Assembly (NCBI RefSeq): GCF_900010725.2
Contig: NZ_LR734865.1
Span: forward strand, 1 to 53,355
Direction: 5' to 3'
Source of the DNA: Planktothrix serta PCC 8927
GTDB taxonomy: Bacteria; Cyanobacteriota; Cyanobacteriia; Cyanobacteriales; Microcoleaceae
Length of the DNA: 53,355 bases
Positions 44,015 through 52,760 of this stretch are shown here, one piece after another (within the stretch, counting starts at the first letter, position 1; every line of letters begins with the position of its first letter). The position numbers were made by a program, and so were the translations under genes. The notes below the pieces were generated by a model. The model ran no database searches. It saw only the letters and a list, made by a program, of their open reading frames with translations, and was not told the origin of the DNA.

Positions 44015-45034
44015 ATGGCTTTAAAAGACAACTGGCAACAAGAACGGATCGGGCGCCAACAGACGGTTCAAGAACGTCAACAGCACGTTCAAACAACACT
44101 CGAACTGTGGCAACAGGAGCGCCAAAATCAAGCCTTAGACGATCAAGCAGTTCGACAAGAGTTTGTCACGAATTTGCAACAACAAACCCAAGAGTTGTTA
44201 ACAAACCATCGAGAAGAACGTTTGTTAGTCGCTGAAGAAATTCAGCAGCAACTCCAAGACTTTATTCAGCAGTTATCCCAAGAGGTGGCGGAGTTTCTGC
44301 AACACACCACTCAGGAACGTTCTGAAATAGCAAGTCACCTGCATCAACGGTTATCCCAATTTCGGGAAGACCTGGGAAACACCGTCACCGACCTGTTAGC
44401 AGACTATCAGCAACAGCGACTTGAAGCCAGAGAACCCTTACTTGAGGACTTAGCTGTGTTTCGTCAAACCCTATCCCAGGAGGTACAACGGTATTTGGGG
44501 GAGTTAGACAGCCTGCACCAGCAAATGGCGCAAGGGTTACAGCAACAACTGCAACAGAGTCGGACAGATAGACAAGAAAGTGTGAAGGCGTTATTTGTAG
44601 ATCTGGGAGAATTTCGCTCAGAACTGCAAAACTATCACCAGAAACTGCAACAAAGTGTTTGGGGAAATTCCCGTCGGGAACCTCGCCTAGTTCTCACCCC
44701 CCAGCGGTCTATTCCTGGGAAAAAACCCATCGCTACTCGCAAATCTGCGCCATCTTCAAAACCTCCTTTAAAAACCAAGCTCACCTCTAAACCCCAAGCT
44801 GCACCCCGTTCGGTGCAACCCCAACCCACTATTCCCGCCTTTCAGCTTGAACCTGTGACTCCCGATCAACAGGTTTACAACTATATCCAAAGCCATCAAA
44901 ACGGCGCTCGGTTAGCGGAAATAGAACAAGCTCTAGGAATTAATCGGGTGCAGACCGTCGATGCGATTCGGGTATTATTACAACAGGGACGTATTTCTCA
45001 ACGCGATCGCGTTTATATTTCCTCTAAAAAATAG
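44015..45034 (+). CDS. gvpC: Gas vesicle protein GvpC with C-terminal winged-helix-like extension
   Basis: Outer-surface strengthening protein of the gas vesicle, 339 residues from ATG 44015 (MALKDNWQQERIGRQQ is the Planktothrix-type start; ATG 44006 would add three residues). Residues ~20-220 are Gln/Glu-rich amphipathic helical repeats of about 33 residues that bind across GvpA ribs. A Pro/Lys/Ser-rich linker (about 225-280) follows. The C-terminus (about 283-339: QVYNYIQS, GARLAEIEQALGINRVQTVDAIRVLLQQG) looks like a small winged helix and is homologous to the GvpN C-terminus. This makes the protein much longer than ordinary GvpC. The upstream IS607 element separates it from gvpA; its ribosome-binding site (GGAAATT) is weak. 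Confidence 0.9.
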   Translation: MALKDNWQQERIGRQQTVQERQQHVQTTLELWQQERQNQALDDQAVRQEFVTNLQQQTQELLTNHREERLLVAEEIQQQLQDFIQQLSQEVAEFLQHTTQERSEIASHLHQRLSQFREDLGNTVTDLLADYQQQRLEAREPLLEDLAVFRQTLSQEVQRYLGELDSLHQQMAQGLQQQLQQSRTDRQESVKALFVDLGEFRSELQNYHQKLQQSVWGNSRREPRLVLTPQRSIPGKKPIATRKSAPSSKPPLKTKLTSKPQAAPRSVQPQPTIPAFQLEPVTPDQQVYNYIQSHQNGARLAEIEQALGINRVQTVDAIRVLLQQGRISQRDRVYISSKK

Positions 45035-45156
45035 TAGGAGCGAGGTTTCCTCACCCTTGCTAGTTTCTATTCCCTGTTCCCTGCGATAACATTTTATTAA
45101 GCCTGCCGATCACGTCTGAACTCGGCAGCATTTAAGCTGTTAATTGTATTAAAAAT

Positions 45157-46353
45157 ATGACTACTGTGCTTCAAGCTCGTCCTAAAGGCTTTGTCAATAC
45201 TCCAGCAATTGAACAACTTACCATTCGAGCGTTGAGGTATCTTCAAAGTGGCTTTTCTCTGCATTTACGGGGGCCAGCCGGAACCGGAAAAACGACTTTC
45301 GCCATGCACTTAGCGGATTTATTAAATCGTCCTATTGTCTTAATTTTTGGGGATGACGAACTCAAGTCTTCTGATTTAATTGGCAACCAACTCGGCTATA
45401 CTCGCAAAAAAGTTGTTGATAACTTTATTCATAGTGTGGTTAAATTAGAAGACGAATTACGCCAAAATTGGATTGATTCTCGTCTAACCTTAGCGTGTAA
45501 AGAAGGGTTTACCCTGGTTTATGATGAGTTTAACCGTTCTCGTCCCGAAGTTAATAACGTTTTACTTTCGGCTTTAGAAGAAAAATTATTAGTCTTACCT
45601 CCTAATAATAGTCGCTCAGAATATATTCGGGTTAACCCTCATTTTAGAGCCATTTTTACCTCCAACCCGGAAGAATATTGTGGGGTTTATGGTACTCAAG
45701 ATGCGTTATTAGATCGGTTAATTACCATTGATATGCCAGAACCCGATGACGAAACCCAGCAAGAAATTTTAGTCCAGAAAATCGGCATTTCTACAGAGGA
45801 TGCTCAAAAAATTATTAAATTAGTCAAAATTTATTTAGAAATAACCACCCATAAAAAAGAAATTAAACCTGTTCAAAATGGAAAATCTCCCCGTCCCCAT
45901 ATTGATAAATCATCGGGTTTAAGACCCGGATTAATTATTGCCAAAATCTGCCATGAACATGAAATTGCTATTGAGGCAGATAGTCAAGATTTTATCGAAG
46001 TTTGTGCAGATATATTATTATCTCGTACTGCCTTATCCTCAATGGAAGCACAAAAAAAATTAGAACAAGTGATCAAAACCGTATTCACTAATGGCGACTT
46101 TTCTGCTAATAGTGCTTTGCTATCCTCGGAAACGTTATTAACGGAAAAAAACGACTTAGGAATTGAGGAACAAGTTTATCAATATTTACAACAATCTACA
46201 GGAGCAAGGGTTTCGGAAATTGAAGTTGCGTTAGGATTAAATCGAGTCCAAACAACCAATGTGTTACGCACTCTGTTAAAACAAGGTTATCTCAAACAGC
46301 AGGATAACCGTTTCTTTGCTGTGCAAAAAGAAGGAGAATTAATTCAGCCATGA
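45157..46353 (+). CDS. gvpN: Gas vesicle protein GvpN, AAA+ ATPase with C-terminal winged-helix-like extension
   Basis: MoxR-type AAA+ ATPase of 398 residues needed for gas vesicle enlargement. Walker A is GPAGTGKTT (39-47), Walker B is [12 protein letters not shown], and sensor-1 [10 protein letters not shown] follows. The family core ends at about residue 325. The remaining ~60 residues ([40 protein letters not shown]) are a winged-helix-like domain about half identical to the end of GvpC. It overlaps gvpJ by four bases (ATGA). The gap to gvpC contains a TTCCCTG-type short repeat. Confidence 0.92.
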   Translation: MTTVLQARPKGFVNTPAIEQLTIRALRYLQSGFSLHLRGPAGTGKTTFAMHLADLLNRPIVLIFGDDELKSSDLIGNQLGYTRKKVVDNFIHSVVKLEDELRQNWIDSRLTLACKEGFTLVYDEFNRSRPEVNNVLLSALEEKLLVLPPNNSRSEYIRVNPHFRAIFTSNPEEYCGVYGTQDALLDRLITIDMPEPDDETQQEILVQKIGISTEDAQKIIKLVKIYLEITTHKKEIKPVQNGKSPRPHIDKSSGLRPGLIIAKICHEHEIAIEADSQDFIEVCADILLSRTALSSMEAQKKLEQVIKTVFTNGDFSANSALLSSETLLTEKNDLGIEEQVYQYLQQSTGARVSEIEVALGLNRVQTTNVLRTLLKQGYLKQQDNRFFAVQKEGELIQP

Positions 46354-46706
46354 ACTCACAGCAACGTCCCTCAAATCTGCAACGCGGTGTTCCCACATCG
46401 ACTCAAGGATCGAGTTTAGCCGATATTTTAGAACGGGTATTAGATAAAGGTATTGTTATCGCTGGGGATATTTCTATTTCTGTTGGTTCAACGGAACTCC
46501 TCAATATTAGAATTCGGCTGTTAATTGCTTCGGTGGATAAAGCTAGAGAAATTGGGATTAATTGGTGGGAAAGTGACCCTTATTTAAGCAGTCAAACGAA
46601 AGTTTTAACCGAAAGTAATCAACAATTATTAGAACAAGTTAAATTATTACAGGAGGAAGTTAAAGCGTTAAAAGCATTAACTTCACAAAAACAACCAGAG
46701 GAGTAG
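46350..46706 (+). CDS. gvpJ: Gas vesicle protein GvpJ
   Basis: Minor GvpA-like vesicle protein of 118 residues. The core [56 protein letters not shown] is the GvpJ version of the GvpA fold, with the [13 protein letters not shown] extension that distinguishes it from GvpA. A Gln/Lys/Glu-rich coiled-coil tail (about 90-118) follows. It is thought to take part in vesicle nucleation or caps. Translationally coupled to gvpN. It is the last gvp gene here: gvpK, F, G, V and W do not follow. Confidence 0.92.
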   Translation: MNSQQRPSNLQRGVPTSTQGSSLADILERVLDKGIVIAGDISISVGSTELLNIRIRLLIASVDKAREIGINWWESDPYLSSQTKVLTESNQQLLEQVKLLQEEVKALKALTSQKQPEE

Positions 46707-46709
46707 AAC

Positions 46710-46757
46710 TTGACATACCCGATTTGTTGGTGGTATTTTTGACAGATATTAGGGTAT
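46710..46757 (+). promoter_or_regulatory. Candidate promoter and dyad of the ATPase/DUF4435 pair
   Basis: TTGACA (46710-46715), an 18-base spacer and TATTTT (46734-46739) resemble a sigma-70 promoter. Arms ATACCC (46715-46720) and GGGTAT (46752-46757) flank the -10 region and could be an operator. This would give the pair its own promoter, independent of the gas vesicle genes. Confidence 0.45.
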
Positions 46758-46785
46758 TAAACCGAAATAACAACTTAACTTTATT

Positions 46786-47847
46786 ATGAAAGTTCAATCT
46801 GTAGAGTTAAAATATTTTAAAAAATTTCGGACTTCTCCAGTATTTGATTTTACTGATCCCGAAACGGGATTAGCACGGGATCTGATCGTTCTTATCGGAA
46901 TGAATGGTTCTGGTAAAACCAGTCTTTTACAGGCAATTGCAGCAACGTTAGGGGAAGCAACAGGGCGATTACGAACACTTTCAGATTTAGAATGGCCAGG
47001 ATTTAATTATGAATTATTAGGGGCTAATTGGGGCAAGTTTGACCCGGAAGTTAGTTTAAAAGTACAATTTTCTCGATCAGAATTGCAAGCAGTTCGAGAA
47101 TTCACCCAGAAATTGCAAGAGATGGGGCGTAATTTAATGTCTCCGACTGAGAAATCTATTGTAAATCTCAAGTGGCGAGATAGAAGAGTTCAGGCGGATA
47201 CTGCTGCTGAATTATTTCAATTTAAAGGACGACAATATGCTAAACAATTGCTTCGATCTGAAGGTTTTCAGGTTTTTGAAAGAGTTGGCACAATTCTTTG
47301 GTATACAGAACAGCGAACCTCAACAAGCTTAACACCAGAAGATCCCGATATAAAAATCGAAATTACTCATGATATTATCCGCGATCGCTTATCCAAATGG
47401 CGACAGTTTCATCAGGATTTTGTTAATGGTAAATTTGAGAAATTACGGCCTGGACAGAAAGATTTATATGCTGAAATAGAACAAATTTATCGAACCCTTT
47501 TCCCAGAACGTAGTTTTGAAGGCCCTATTCTACGAGAAGGGGTTGATGATATTCTCAGTGAGCCCTGGTTTTATCTCTATGATGGCAGAAATCAGTATGA
47601 AATTTCAGAGATGTCTGGGGGTGAGCGTGCTACTTTTCCAATGCTGATCGACTTTGCCAGTTGGAATATTCATAACTCGGTTATCTTAATTGATGAAATT
47701 GAATTGCACTTACATCCACCCATGCAACAGGCGTTACTCAGAGCTTTACCCAAACTGGGCAAAAATAATCAATTTATTATTACAACTCACTCTGATTATA
47801 TAGAGCAGTTAGTTCCTGAAGCATATATTATTCGTTTGGAGGCGTGA
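46786..47847 (+). CDS. AAA ATPase, AriA/OLD-like (predicted defence)
   Basis: SMC/ABC-type ATPase of 353 residues. Walker A GMNGSGKTS (about 38-46) lies in VLIGMNGSGKTSLLQAIAATLGE; the C-terminal half has signature-like EMSGGERATFPM, Walker B VILIDEIELHLHP and switch FIITTHSDY. The insert between is helical. This is the AAA_15/AAA_21 class used in OLD, Gabija and PARIS anti-phage systems. The next gene encodes a DUF4435/TOPRIM protein and overlaps or abuts it, as in the PARIS AriA-AriB pair. It is shorter than typical AriA proteins as recalled, so it may be a variant. A housekeeping role in DNA repair cannot be excluded. Confidence 0.82.
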   Translation: MKVQSVELKYFKKFRTSPVFDFTDPETGLARDLIVLIGMNGSGKTSLLQAIAATLGEATGRLRTLSDLEWPGFNYELLGANWGKFDPEVSLKVQFSRSELQAVREFTQKLQEMGRNLMSPTEKSIVNLKWRDRRVQADTAAELFQFKGRQYAKQLLRSEGFQVFERVGTILWYTEQRTSTSLTPEDPDIKIEITHDIIRDRLSKWRQFHQDFVNGKFEKLRPGQKDLYAEIEQIYRTLFPERSFEGPILREGVDDILSEPWFYLYDGRNQYEISEMSGGERATFPMLIDFASWNIHNSVILIDEIELHLHPPMQQALLRALPKLGKNNQFIITTHSDYIEQLVPEAYIIRLEA

Positions 47848-47849
47848 TT

Positions 47850-48725
47850 ATGAGTGTTGTTAGTGGTGGAAAGATTATTTTTTGTGAGGGAAAAGATACC
47901 AGCTTAGATTATCAATTACTGAGCAAAATAATTGCAGATATATCAGGCTTTAATACAATTGTTCCTGTTGGAGGTAAGTTTAATTTTTCACTTTTTTCTC
48001 AAGGATACTTTGCTCGATATGAAACCATAAATCAACCCTATATCTTTTTTAGTGATCGAGATTTTGATGTTAAACCCACTTCTAATATTCAGTTACTTCT
48101 ATTTGCCAATAATCAATCAAGGTTTTTAAGTTATCGTGCTTGTATTGAAAATTATTTCTTAGATGCTGATTTGATTCATAACTATTGGTTAGAAAAATTC
48201 CAAGGAAGGCAAGAAAATCCTACCACTACATGGGCATATGGAGACTCCCCAGGAATTGACAAAATTTCAGAATGGATTCAAAATAGTGCTATGAGCTTAA
48301 AAAATTATCAATCAGTACGATGGGCTTTAGGCGATTTAACAAATATGGGTGCAGCACGGAGACAGCTTAGAACCACCTGGACAGGAAAGAGTGGTCAACT
48401 TCCGAATTCATTAACTCTACAAGATTGCAAAACTCAAGCTTTAGAAATGATTAGCGAATTTAGACAAGCTGTTGAGACGGTCACACCAGAAGAATTTGAA
48501 AACAGGCTTAATTTGTATCATCAACAGTTTGATCAAGAAGAGTTTTGGATAGAGAAACAGTATTTAATTTGGTTTCATGGTAAAGATATTCAGAAAGAAA
48601 TGCAAAGACAACAGAATAAATATATTTCTTTAAATAAAGAATTTTTTAAATGGGCAATTCAGAATCTTGATATTAATCAACATCCCGATCTAATACAGTT
48701 ACGCGAAAGAATTAGGAATCTATGA
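47850..48725 (+). CDS. DUF4435 (TOPRIM-like) protein, AriB-like
   Basis: Protein of 291 residues from ATG 47850, preceded by a perfect GGAGG (47838-47842); GTG 47844 is an in-frame alternative. The N-terminal TOPRIM-like motifs are IIFCEGKDTSLDYQLL (catalytic-type Glu) and PYIFFSDRDFDV (DxD). The ending WFHGKDIQKEM...HPDLIQLRERI matches DUF4435. In PARIS, the DUF4435 subunit AriB is released as a toxic nuclease when the ATPase senses an anti-restriction protein. The gene starts within three bases of the ATPase stop. The phage trigger and nuclease activity here are inferred. Confidence 0.8.
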   Translation: MSVVSGGKIIFCEGKDTSLDYQLLSKIIADISGFNTIVPVGGKFNFSLFSQGYFARYETINQPYIFFSDRDFDVKPTSNIQLLLFANNQSRFLSYRACIENYFLDADLIHNYWLEKFQGRQENPTTTWAYGDSPGIDKISEWIQNSAMSLKNYQSVRWALGDLTNMGAARRQLRTTWTGKSGQLPNSLTLQDCKTQALEMISEFRQAVETVTPEEFENRLNLYHQQFDQEEFWIEKQYLIWFHGKDIQKEMQRQQNKYISLNKEFFKWAIQNLDINQHPDLIQLRERIRNL

Positions 48726-48750
48726 TTAAATGATAGCATGGCTTAATTTC

Positions 48751-49146
48751 TTAAATCCGGTTTAAATATCGTTCAATTAACACAATCGCAACAATATCAT
48801 CAATCGGACGGGGTGGGGTTCGCATTCCTTTAGGAATTAAACGAGTTAAGCCTTTGGGGGGATACATTTGCCAATAGCGATCGCGCGCTTCTAAGGTAGA
48901 ATATCGTTCATTAACTTGAATAATAGATAGAGATTTTGGTAAAATTTCAGTTAGTTTTTGTTTCCACATTTTTGAGGTGGTTTGATCTCCCATCACCACT
49001 ATCTCAATCGCAAATTGTTGACACAGAGATTGAATTATGGTAGAAACATCCGACGCTAAAATTACCTGATGATAATATAATTGTGAATCCTTACCCATCA
49101 CCGCAATTCCACATTTTTCTCGACCGGGATCAAAACCTAAAATCAT
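48751..49146 (-). CDS. YqgF/RuvX-like RNase H-fold nuclease
   Basis: Protein of 131 residues from ATG 49146; the ORF extends to 49167, but ILGFDPGREKCG at the start sets the N-terminus. RNase H-fold acidic residues: D6 (GFDPG), the VMGDQTTS segment and the C-terminal PIDDIVAIVLIERYL. Family members process the 5' end of pre-16S rRNA or resemble Holliday-junction resolvases. The start lies one base after the stop of the upstream DUF3084 gene, so the two are translationally coupled. Confidence 0.82.
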   Translation of the reverse strand: MILGFDPGREKCGIAVMGKDSQLYYHQVILASDVSTIIQSLCQQFAIEIVVMGDQTTSKMWKQKLTEILPKSLSIIQVNERYSTLEARDRYWQMYPPKGLTRLIPKGMRTPPRPIDDIVAIVLIERYLNRI

Positions 49147-49147
49147 C

Positions 49148-50746
49148 TTATTTTTTCTCCTGTTCAATAGAATTAGATTGAGAGGTCGAATTTTCTAAAT
49201 CATTCTGTTTTTCCGGCGATAGATTTGGCAATTCATTGGGATTATTAAGCGATTCCTGTTGACGGGTACTAAAGATCACCTCACCATTGCGACGCGCTAA
49301 TAAATCCAGTCGTAACGGCCCAATCGTATAGGCATCTTCGGCGGCAACGGCTTGAATTTCTAAGGGTTGATTATGGTCTTGCAATTGTTGGAAAAAACGA
49401 ATTAATGTATCCATTCTATCATTCCCAATTTGCACTGTTCCATTGACAACCCCAACAAAATGCGCCCGAAAACTGGAGGCATCTAACAATTGTTGCAATT
49501 GTTTTTGTAACTGACTATTCGATAAAGTGGAGGGATCAAAAGTTGTTCCAGCAATCAGTTCTCCCGTCGTAAATAATAAGCGATTAGGTTCGGCTTTGGT
49601 AAAAACAGAAACCTTGGTTTCACCGACTAAATAATTAGCAGCCGAAATCACTTGCACCACATAATCCCGACCATCATCAATTTCATTAATTAAATCTTCA
49701 ACTTCTACTTTAGTTATTTGAATTACCCGTGATTGATTGGCATTTTTATTCGCCAATTGTACGGATTCAATCGCCTGAATATTCGCTTCTTGTAAGAGTC
49801 TATTAACCGCTTGGATAGAGGTTTTGGGGTCATTAATTCTGACTAATCCACTGGCTAAGATTTGTCCTCGTTCTAAAGCAACATTGCCTTCTCGTAACAG
49901 TTGAAAATCGCGTTCAACCAATTCTACTTGCTGGGCTAAAACTTGTTTTTGCTGTTCTAATTTTTCCTGTTCCGTTTCCAATTCTTGCAGACGAGATTCT
50001 CGTTTAGCAATAATTTGATCCTGTTCCGTAATTCGTTGTTCCTGTTGTTCGAGTTCTTGATCTTGCTGTTTCATCTCTTGATCTCGTTTAGCAATTTCCC
50101 GATCACGAGCCTGAATTTGAGCTTTAACTTGTTCTCGTTGTTGAATTAGGTTTTGACGTTCAGTTCTGAGTTTAGCGATTTCTGCTTGTAAACTTTGTTT
50201 TTGTTTAAACACCCCTTGGAGACGATTTTCTGTCCGATTCAGTTCAGCTTCTGTTGCTGTTTTTTCCGATTGAATCCCCTGCAATTGTTTCTGAAGATCT
50301 CCCAATTGACTTTGAGTTCGTTGTAATTCTTCTGCTGTTTGAATCGCTTGAGACTGAGCGGTTTGTAGGGATTGATTAATCCCATTCAACTGAGTCATTG
50401 CGGTATTCAGTTCGACTCTGGCTTTAGCTAAATCGGTTTCTACTCGTTTTTTTTCATCTTCAGCGCGAGTTAAATCTTTACGAGCATCATTGAGTCGAGT
50501 TTGAATTTGATCAATTTGAAAAACGCCCCGACGTAGGGGTTTACTGGAGGCAAATAAAATCCCTAACGTCAATGCCGAAAGCACACTGCCCGTTACAATT
50601 GTCACGACCATAGCAGTGTTACGGGGGCGGAGATTGAATAAACTCAGCCTGGCTTTTCCAACTTTCGTTCCCAGGCGATCACTGACAGTGGCAATTACGC
50701 CTCCCAGAACTAAGATAGATATAACCAGGATAATTCCTGCGGTCAT
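49148..50746 (-). CDS. DUF3084 protein with membrane anchor and long coiled coil
   Basis: Protein of 532 residues. Two membrane helices at the N-terminus (about 2-22 and 45-68) are followed by a Gln/Glu-rich coiled coil (about 75-290), then a mixed alpha/beta C-terminal domain and an acidic, Asn/Ser-rich tail. This is the DUF3084 family, largely restricted to cyanobacteria. Function unknown; the form suggests a membrane-anchored scaffold. Coupled to the YqgF-like gene downstream. Confidence 0.85.
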   Translation of the reverse strand: MTAGIILVISILVLGGVIATVSDRLGTKVGKARLSLFNLRPRNTAMVVTIVTGSVLSALTLGILFASSKPLRRGVFQIDQIQTRLNDARKDLTRAEDEKKRVETDLAKARVELNTAMTQLNGINQSLQTAQSQAIQTAEELQRTQSQLGDLQKQLQGIQSEKTATEAELNRTENRLQGVFKQKQSLQAEIAKLRTERQNLIQQREQVKAQIQARDREIAKRDQEMKQQDQELEQQEQRITEQDQIIAKRESRLQELETEQEKLEQQKQVLAQQVELVERDFQLLREGNVALERGQILASGLVRINDPKTSIQAVNRLLQEANIQAIESVQLANKNANQSRVIQITKVEVEDLINEIDDGRDYVVQVISAANYLVGETKVSVFTKAEPNRLLFTTGELIAGTTFDPSTLSNSQLQKQLQQLLDASSFRAHFVGVVNGTVQIGNDRMDTLIRFFQQLQDHNQPLEIQAVAAEDAYTIGPLRLDLLARRNGEVIFSTRQQESLNNPNELPNLSPEKQNDLENSTSQSNSIEQEKK

Positions 50747-50893
50747 ATCAAAAATTTAACACTGTAGTTTAAATGGATTTGACCCCCTCTAATTCTGAGT
50801 TTTTCCTCTGAACTTCAGCTAAATTCTCTCTGGTTCTATTTTCAGGAAAAGACCTGAATCATCTTAAGATTCATCAGCAAAACCTTGAATAGA

Positions 50894-51559
50894 CTAGGTG
50901 AATTGTTGGCTTAGGGTAACGGGATTATGGACTGTGATCTTTTTCTTATGAATCGAGATCATGTTTTTTTGCCGCAAATCTCCTAATAAACGGGTAACAG
51001 TCACTCGTGTTGAACCAATGGCTTCTGCGATCGCCTGATGGGAGAGCTTTAAGTCAATCCGAATCCCATCTTTACCCGGCACACCAAAATCTCGACAAAG
51101 AATTAGAAGAAAACTGACTAATCTTGATCCCATATCTCGGTGAGCTAAGGTTTCAATCATCATCTCTGTTTGTAAAATTCGAGATGATAATCCTCGCAAC
51201 ATTACCATTGGCAATTCGGGATCACTTTTTAGGGCTTTCTCAACTTGTTCAATGGGAACCGAGAGTAGTTCTACAGGGGTAAAGGCGACGGCATGGTAAA
51301 ACCGATCTGACCGATGACCTGTAATTAAAGATAAAACACCAAATACACTATTTTCTCGAAGTAAAGCAACAGTAATCTCTTCTCCAGCTTCATAGACTCT
51401 GGACAGTTTTACCGCACCTTTAATCAGAACATAGACGCGCTCCGCCGGATCGCCGGGAAAGAAGATCGTCTTGCCCCGTTCAAAGCTTTCCACGACGGGT
51501 GGGAATGCCCCTCCGCCGATGCTGCGGAACACTTCTGCTAACGGTCTATCATACGTCAC
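50894..51559 (-). CDS. ntcA: Global nitrogen regulator NtcA
   Basis: CRP-family transcription factor of 221 residues that activates nitrogen-assimilation genes when 2-oxoglutarate is high. N-terminal effector domain (about 25-130, [38 protein letters not shown]), long dimer helix, and C-terminal helix-turn-helix [25 protein letters not shown] (about 168-195), nearly invariant in NtcA. The start codon is GTG at 51559. A GTA-N8-TAC motif lies 42 bases upstream, suggesting autoregulation. It is divergent from fabI. Confidence 0.95.
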   Translation of the reverse strand: MTYDRPLAEVFRSIGGGAFPPVVESFERGKTIFFPGDPAERVYVLIKGAVKLSRVYEAGEEITVALLRENSVFGVLSLITGHRSDRFYHAVAFTPVELLSVPIEQVEKALKSDPELPMVMLRGLSSRILQTEMMIETLAHRDMGSRLVSFLLILCRDFGVPGKDGIRIDLKLSHQAIAEAIGSTRVTVTRLLGDLRQKNMISIHKKKITVHNPVTLSQQFT

Positions 51560-51600
51560 GACCCGATCCCTTGCACTAACAATGCCCTAATATATCTTCC

Positions 51601-51614
51601 GTATTTCAGTTTAC
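51601..51614 (-). promoter_or_regulatory. Candidate NtcA-binding site upstream of ntcA
   Basis: On the minus strand GTAAACTGAAATAC fits the NtcA consensus GTA-N8-TAC exactly. It lies 42 bases before the ntcA start, in the shared ntcA-fabI promoter region. A TAN3T -10 box at the standard 20-24-base distance is not evident, so repression or non-canonical activation is possible. Confidence 0.5.
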
Positions 51615-51770
51615 GCTAATTGCATCATCTTTCTTCCCCCGGTCAACTCCCGCTAAATCGCTACTCCGATTAGTCCTGCTCTGGCGAAGGATTCAGAGGA
51701 AAGCCCTTGGGGGGAATGGACAAATGAATGCCTTTGAGAAGGATACCAGTTGCATATAGAATAATCTATT

Positions 51771-52547
51771 ATGCTGAATTTGAACGGAAAAAACGCACTG
51801 GTTACGGGCATTGCCAACAATCGCTCAATTGCGTGGGGCATTGCCCAACAGCTTCACGAAGCTGGAGCTAATATCGGAGTGACCTATCTTCCTGACGAGA
51901 AAGGTCGTTTTGAAAAAAAGGTCAAAGAGTTGGTTGAACCCCTCAACCCTAGTTTATTTTTGCCCTGTGATGTCCAGAATGATGCTCAAATTGAGGAGCT
52001 TTTTACCGCCATCCGCGACCAGTGGGGACGGATAGATATCCTCATTCATTGTCTGGCTTTTGCTGGAAAAGAGGAACTCTCAGGGGACTTTAGCAATGTA
52101 TCTCGTGGCGGATTTACCCGCACGTTAGATATTAGTGCTTATTCATTGGTACAACTGAGCGCTGCTGCTAAACCTTTAATGACCCAGGGCGGTAGTATCG
52201 TTACCCTAACATATCTCGGCGGTGTGCGGGTGATTCCCAATTACAACGTCATGGGTATTGCTAAGGCGGCTTTGGAAATGAATGTTCGTTACTTGGCGGC
52301 GGAGTTAGGGCCATTGGGGATTCGGGTAAATGGCATTTCGGCTGGCCCGATTCGGACTTTAGCTTCTTCAGCAGTTGGCGGCATTTTAGATATGATTCAC
52401 CACGTTGAAGAAATTGCTCCCCTGAAACGGACTGTGACCCAAACCGAAGTCGGTAACGCTGCGGCTTTCCTCTGTAGTGATTTATCCAGTGGTATTACGG
52501 GCCAAATCCTGTATGTCGATTCGGGTTATTGCATCATGGGAATGTAG
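51771..52547 (+). CDS. fabI: Enoyl-[acyl-carrier-protein] reductase FabI
   Basis: NADH-dependent enoyl-ACP reductase of fatty-acid elongation, 258 residues. Rossmann motif ALVTGIANNRSIAWGIA at about 9-25, IDILIHCLAFAGKEEL, and catalytic Tyr-(x)6-Lys in NYNVMGIAKAAL, followed by ISAGPIRTLASSAVGG. Length and motifs are typical of cyanobacterial FabI. The long heptamer repeat begins immediately after the stop codon and separates it from hisB. Confidence 0.95.
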   Translation: MLNLNGKNALVTGIANNRSIAWGIAQQLHEAGANIGVTYLPDEKGRFEKKVKELVEPLNPSLFLPCDVQNDAQIEELFTAIRDQWGRIDILIHCLAFAGKEELSGDFSNVSRGGFTRTLDISAYSLVQLSAAAKPLMTQGGSIVTLTYLGGVRVIPNYNVMGIAKAALEMNVRYLAAELGPLGIRVNGISAGPIRTLASSAVGGILDMIHHVEEIAPLKRTVTQTEVGNAAAFLCSDLSSGITGQILYVDSGYCIMGM

Positions 52548-52549
52548 GA

Positions 52550-52706
52550 TGTTGACTGTTGGCTGTTGACTGTTGACTGTTGACTGTTGACTGTTGGCTG
52601 TTGACTGTTGACTGTTGGCTGTTGACTGTTGACTGTTGACTGTTGACTGTTGGCTGTTGACTGTTGACTGTTGACTGTTGACTGTTGACTGTTGACTGTT
52701 GGTGCG
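52550..52706. repeat. Heptanucleotide tandem array TGTTGAC/TGTTGGC, 21 copies
   Basis: Twenty-one complete 7-bp units plus a partial copy, starting three bases after the fabI stop. Units end in GAC except copies 2, 7, 10 and 15, which end in GGC; the order is A B AAAA B AA B AAAA B AAAAAA. This patterned array suggests block duplication. It is a short tandemly repeated (STRR) sequence typical of filamentous cyanobacteria. On the minus strand it is read as an artificial STVNSQQ repeat ORF. Confidence 0.92.
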
Positions 52707-52726
52707 TGCGCTATCGCTTACGCACC
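52701..52726. repeat. GGTGCGT inverted repeat after the heptamer array
   Basis: Arms GGTGCGT (52701-52707) and ACGCACC (52720-52726) around twelve bases, abutting the heptamer array. It may act as a terminator for fabI or belong to a dispersed repeat family. Confidence 0.5.
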
Positions 52727-52760
52727 CTACAATTTCCCTCCTGTTCCCTGTTCCCTGATT

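Noticed and set aside
43984-44235. 83-residue ORF starting at 43984
   Set aside because: It is an out-of-frame shadow of gvpC; the Arg/Thr/Ser-rich sequence has no family features.
52550-52706. Possible CRISPR array
   Set aside because: The units are seven bases with no unique spacers between them, and no cas genes are in the window.
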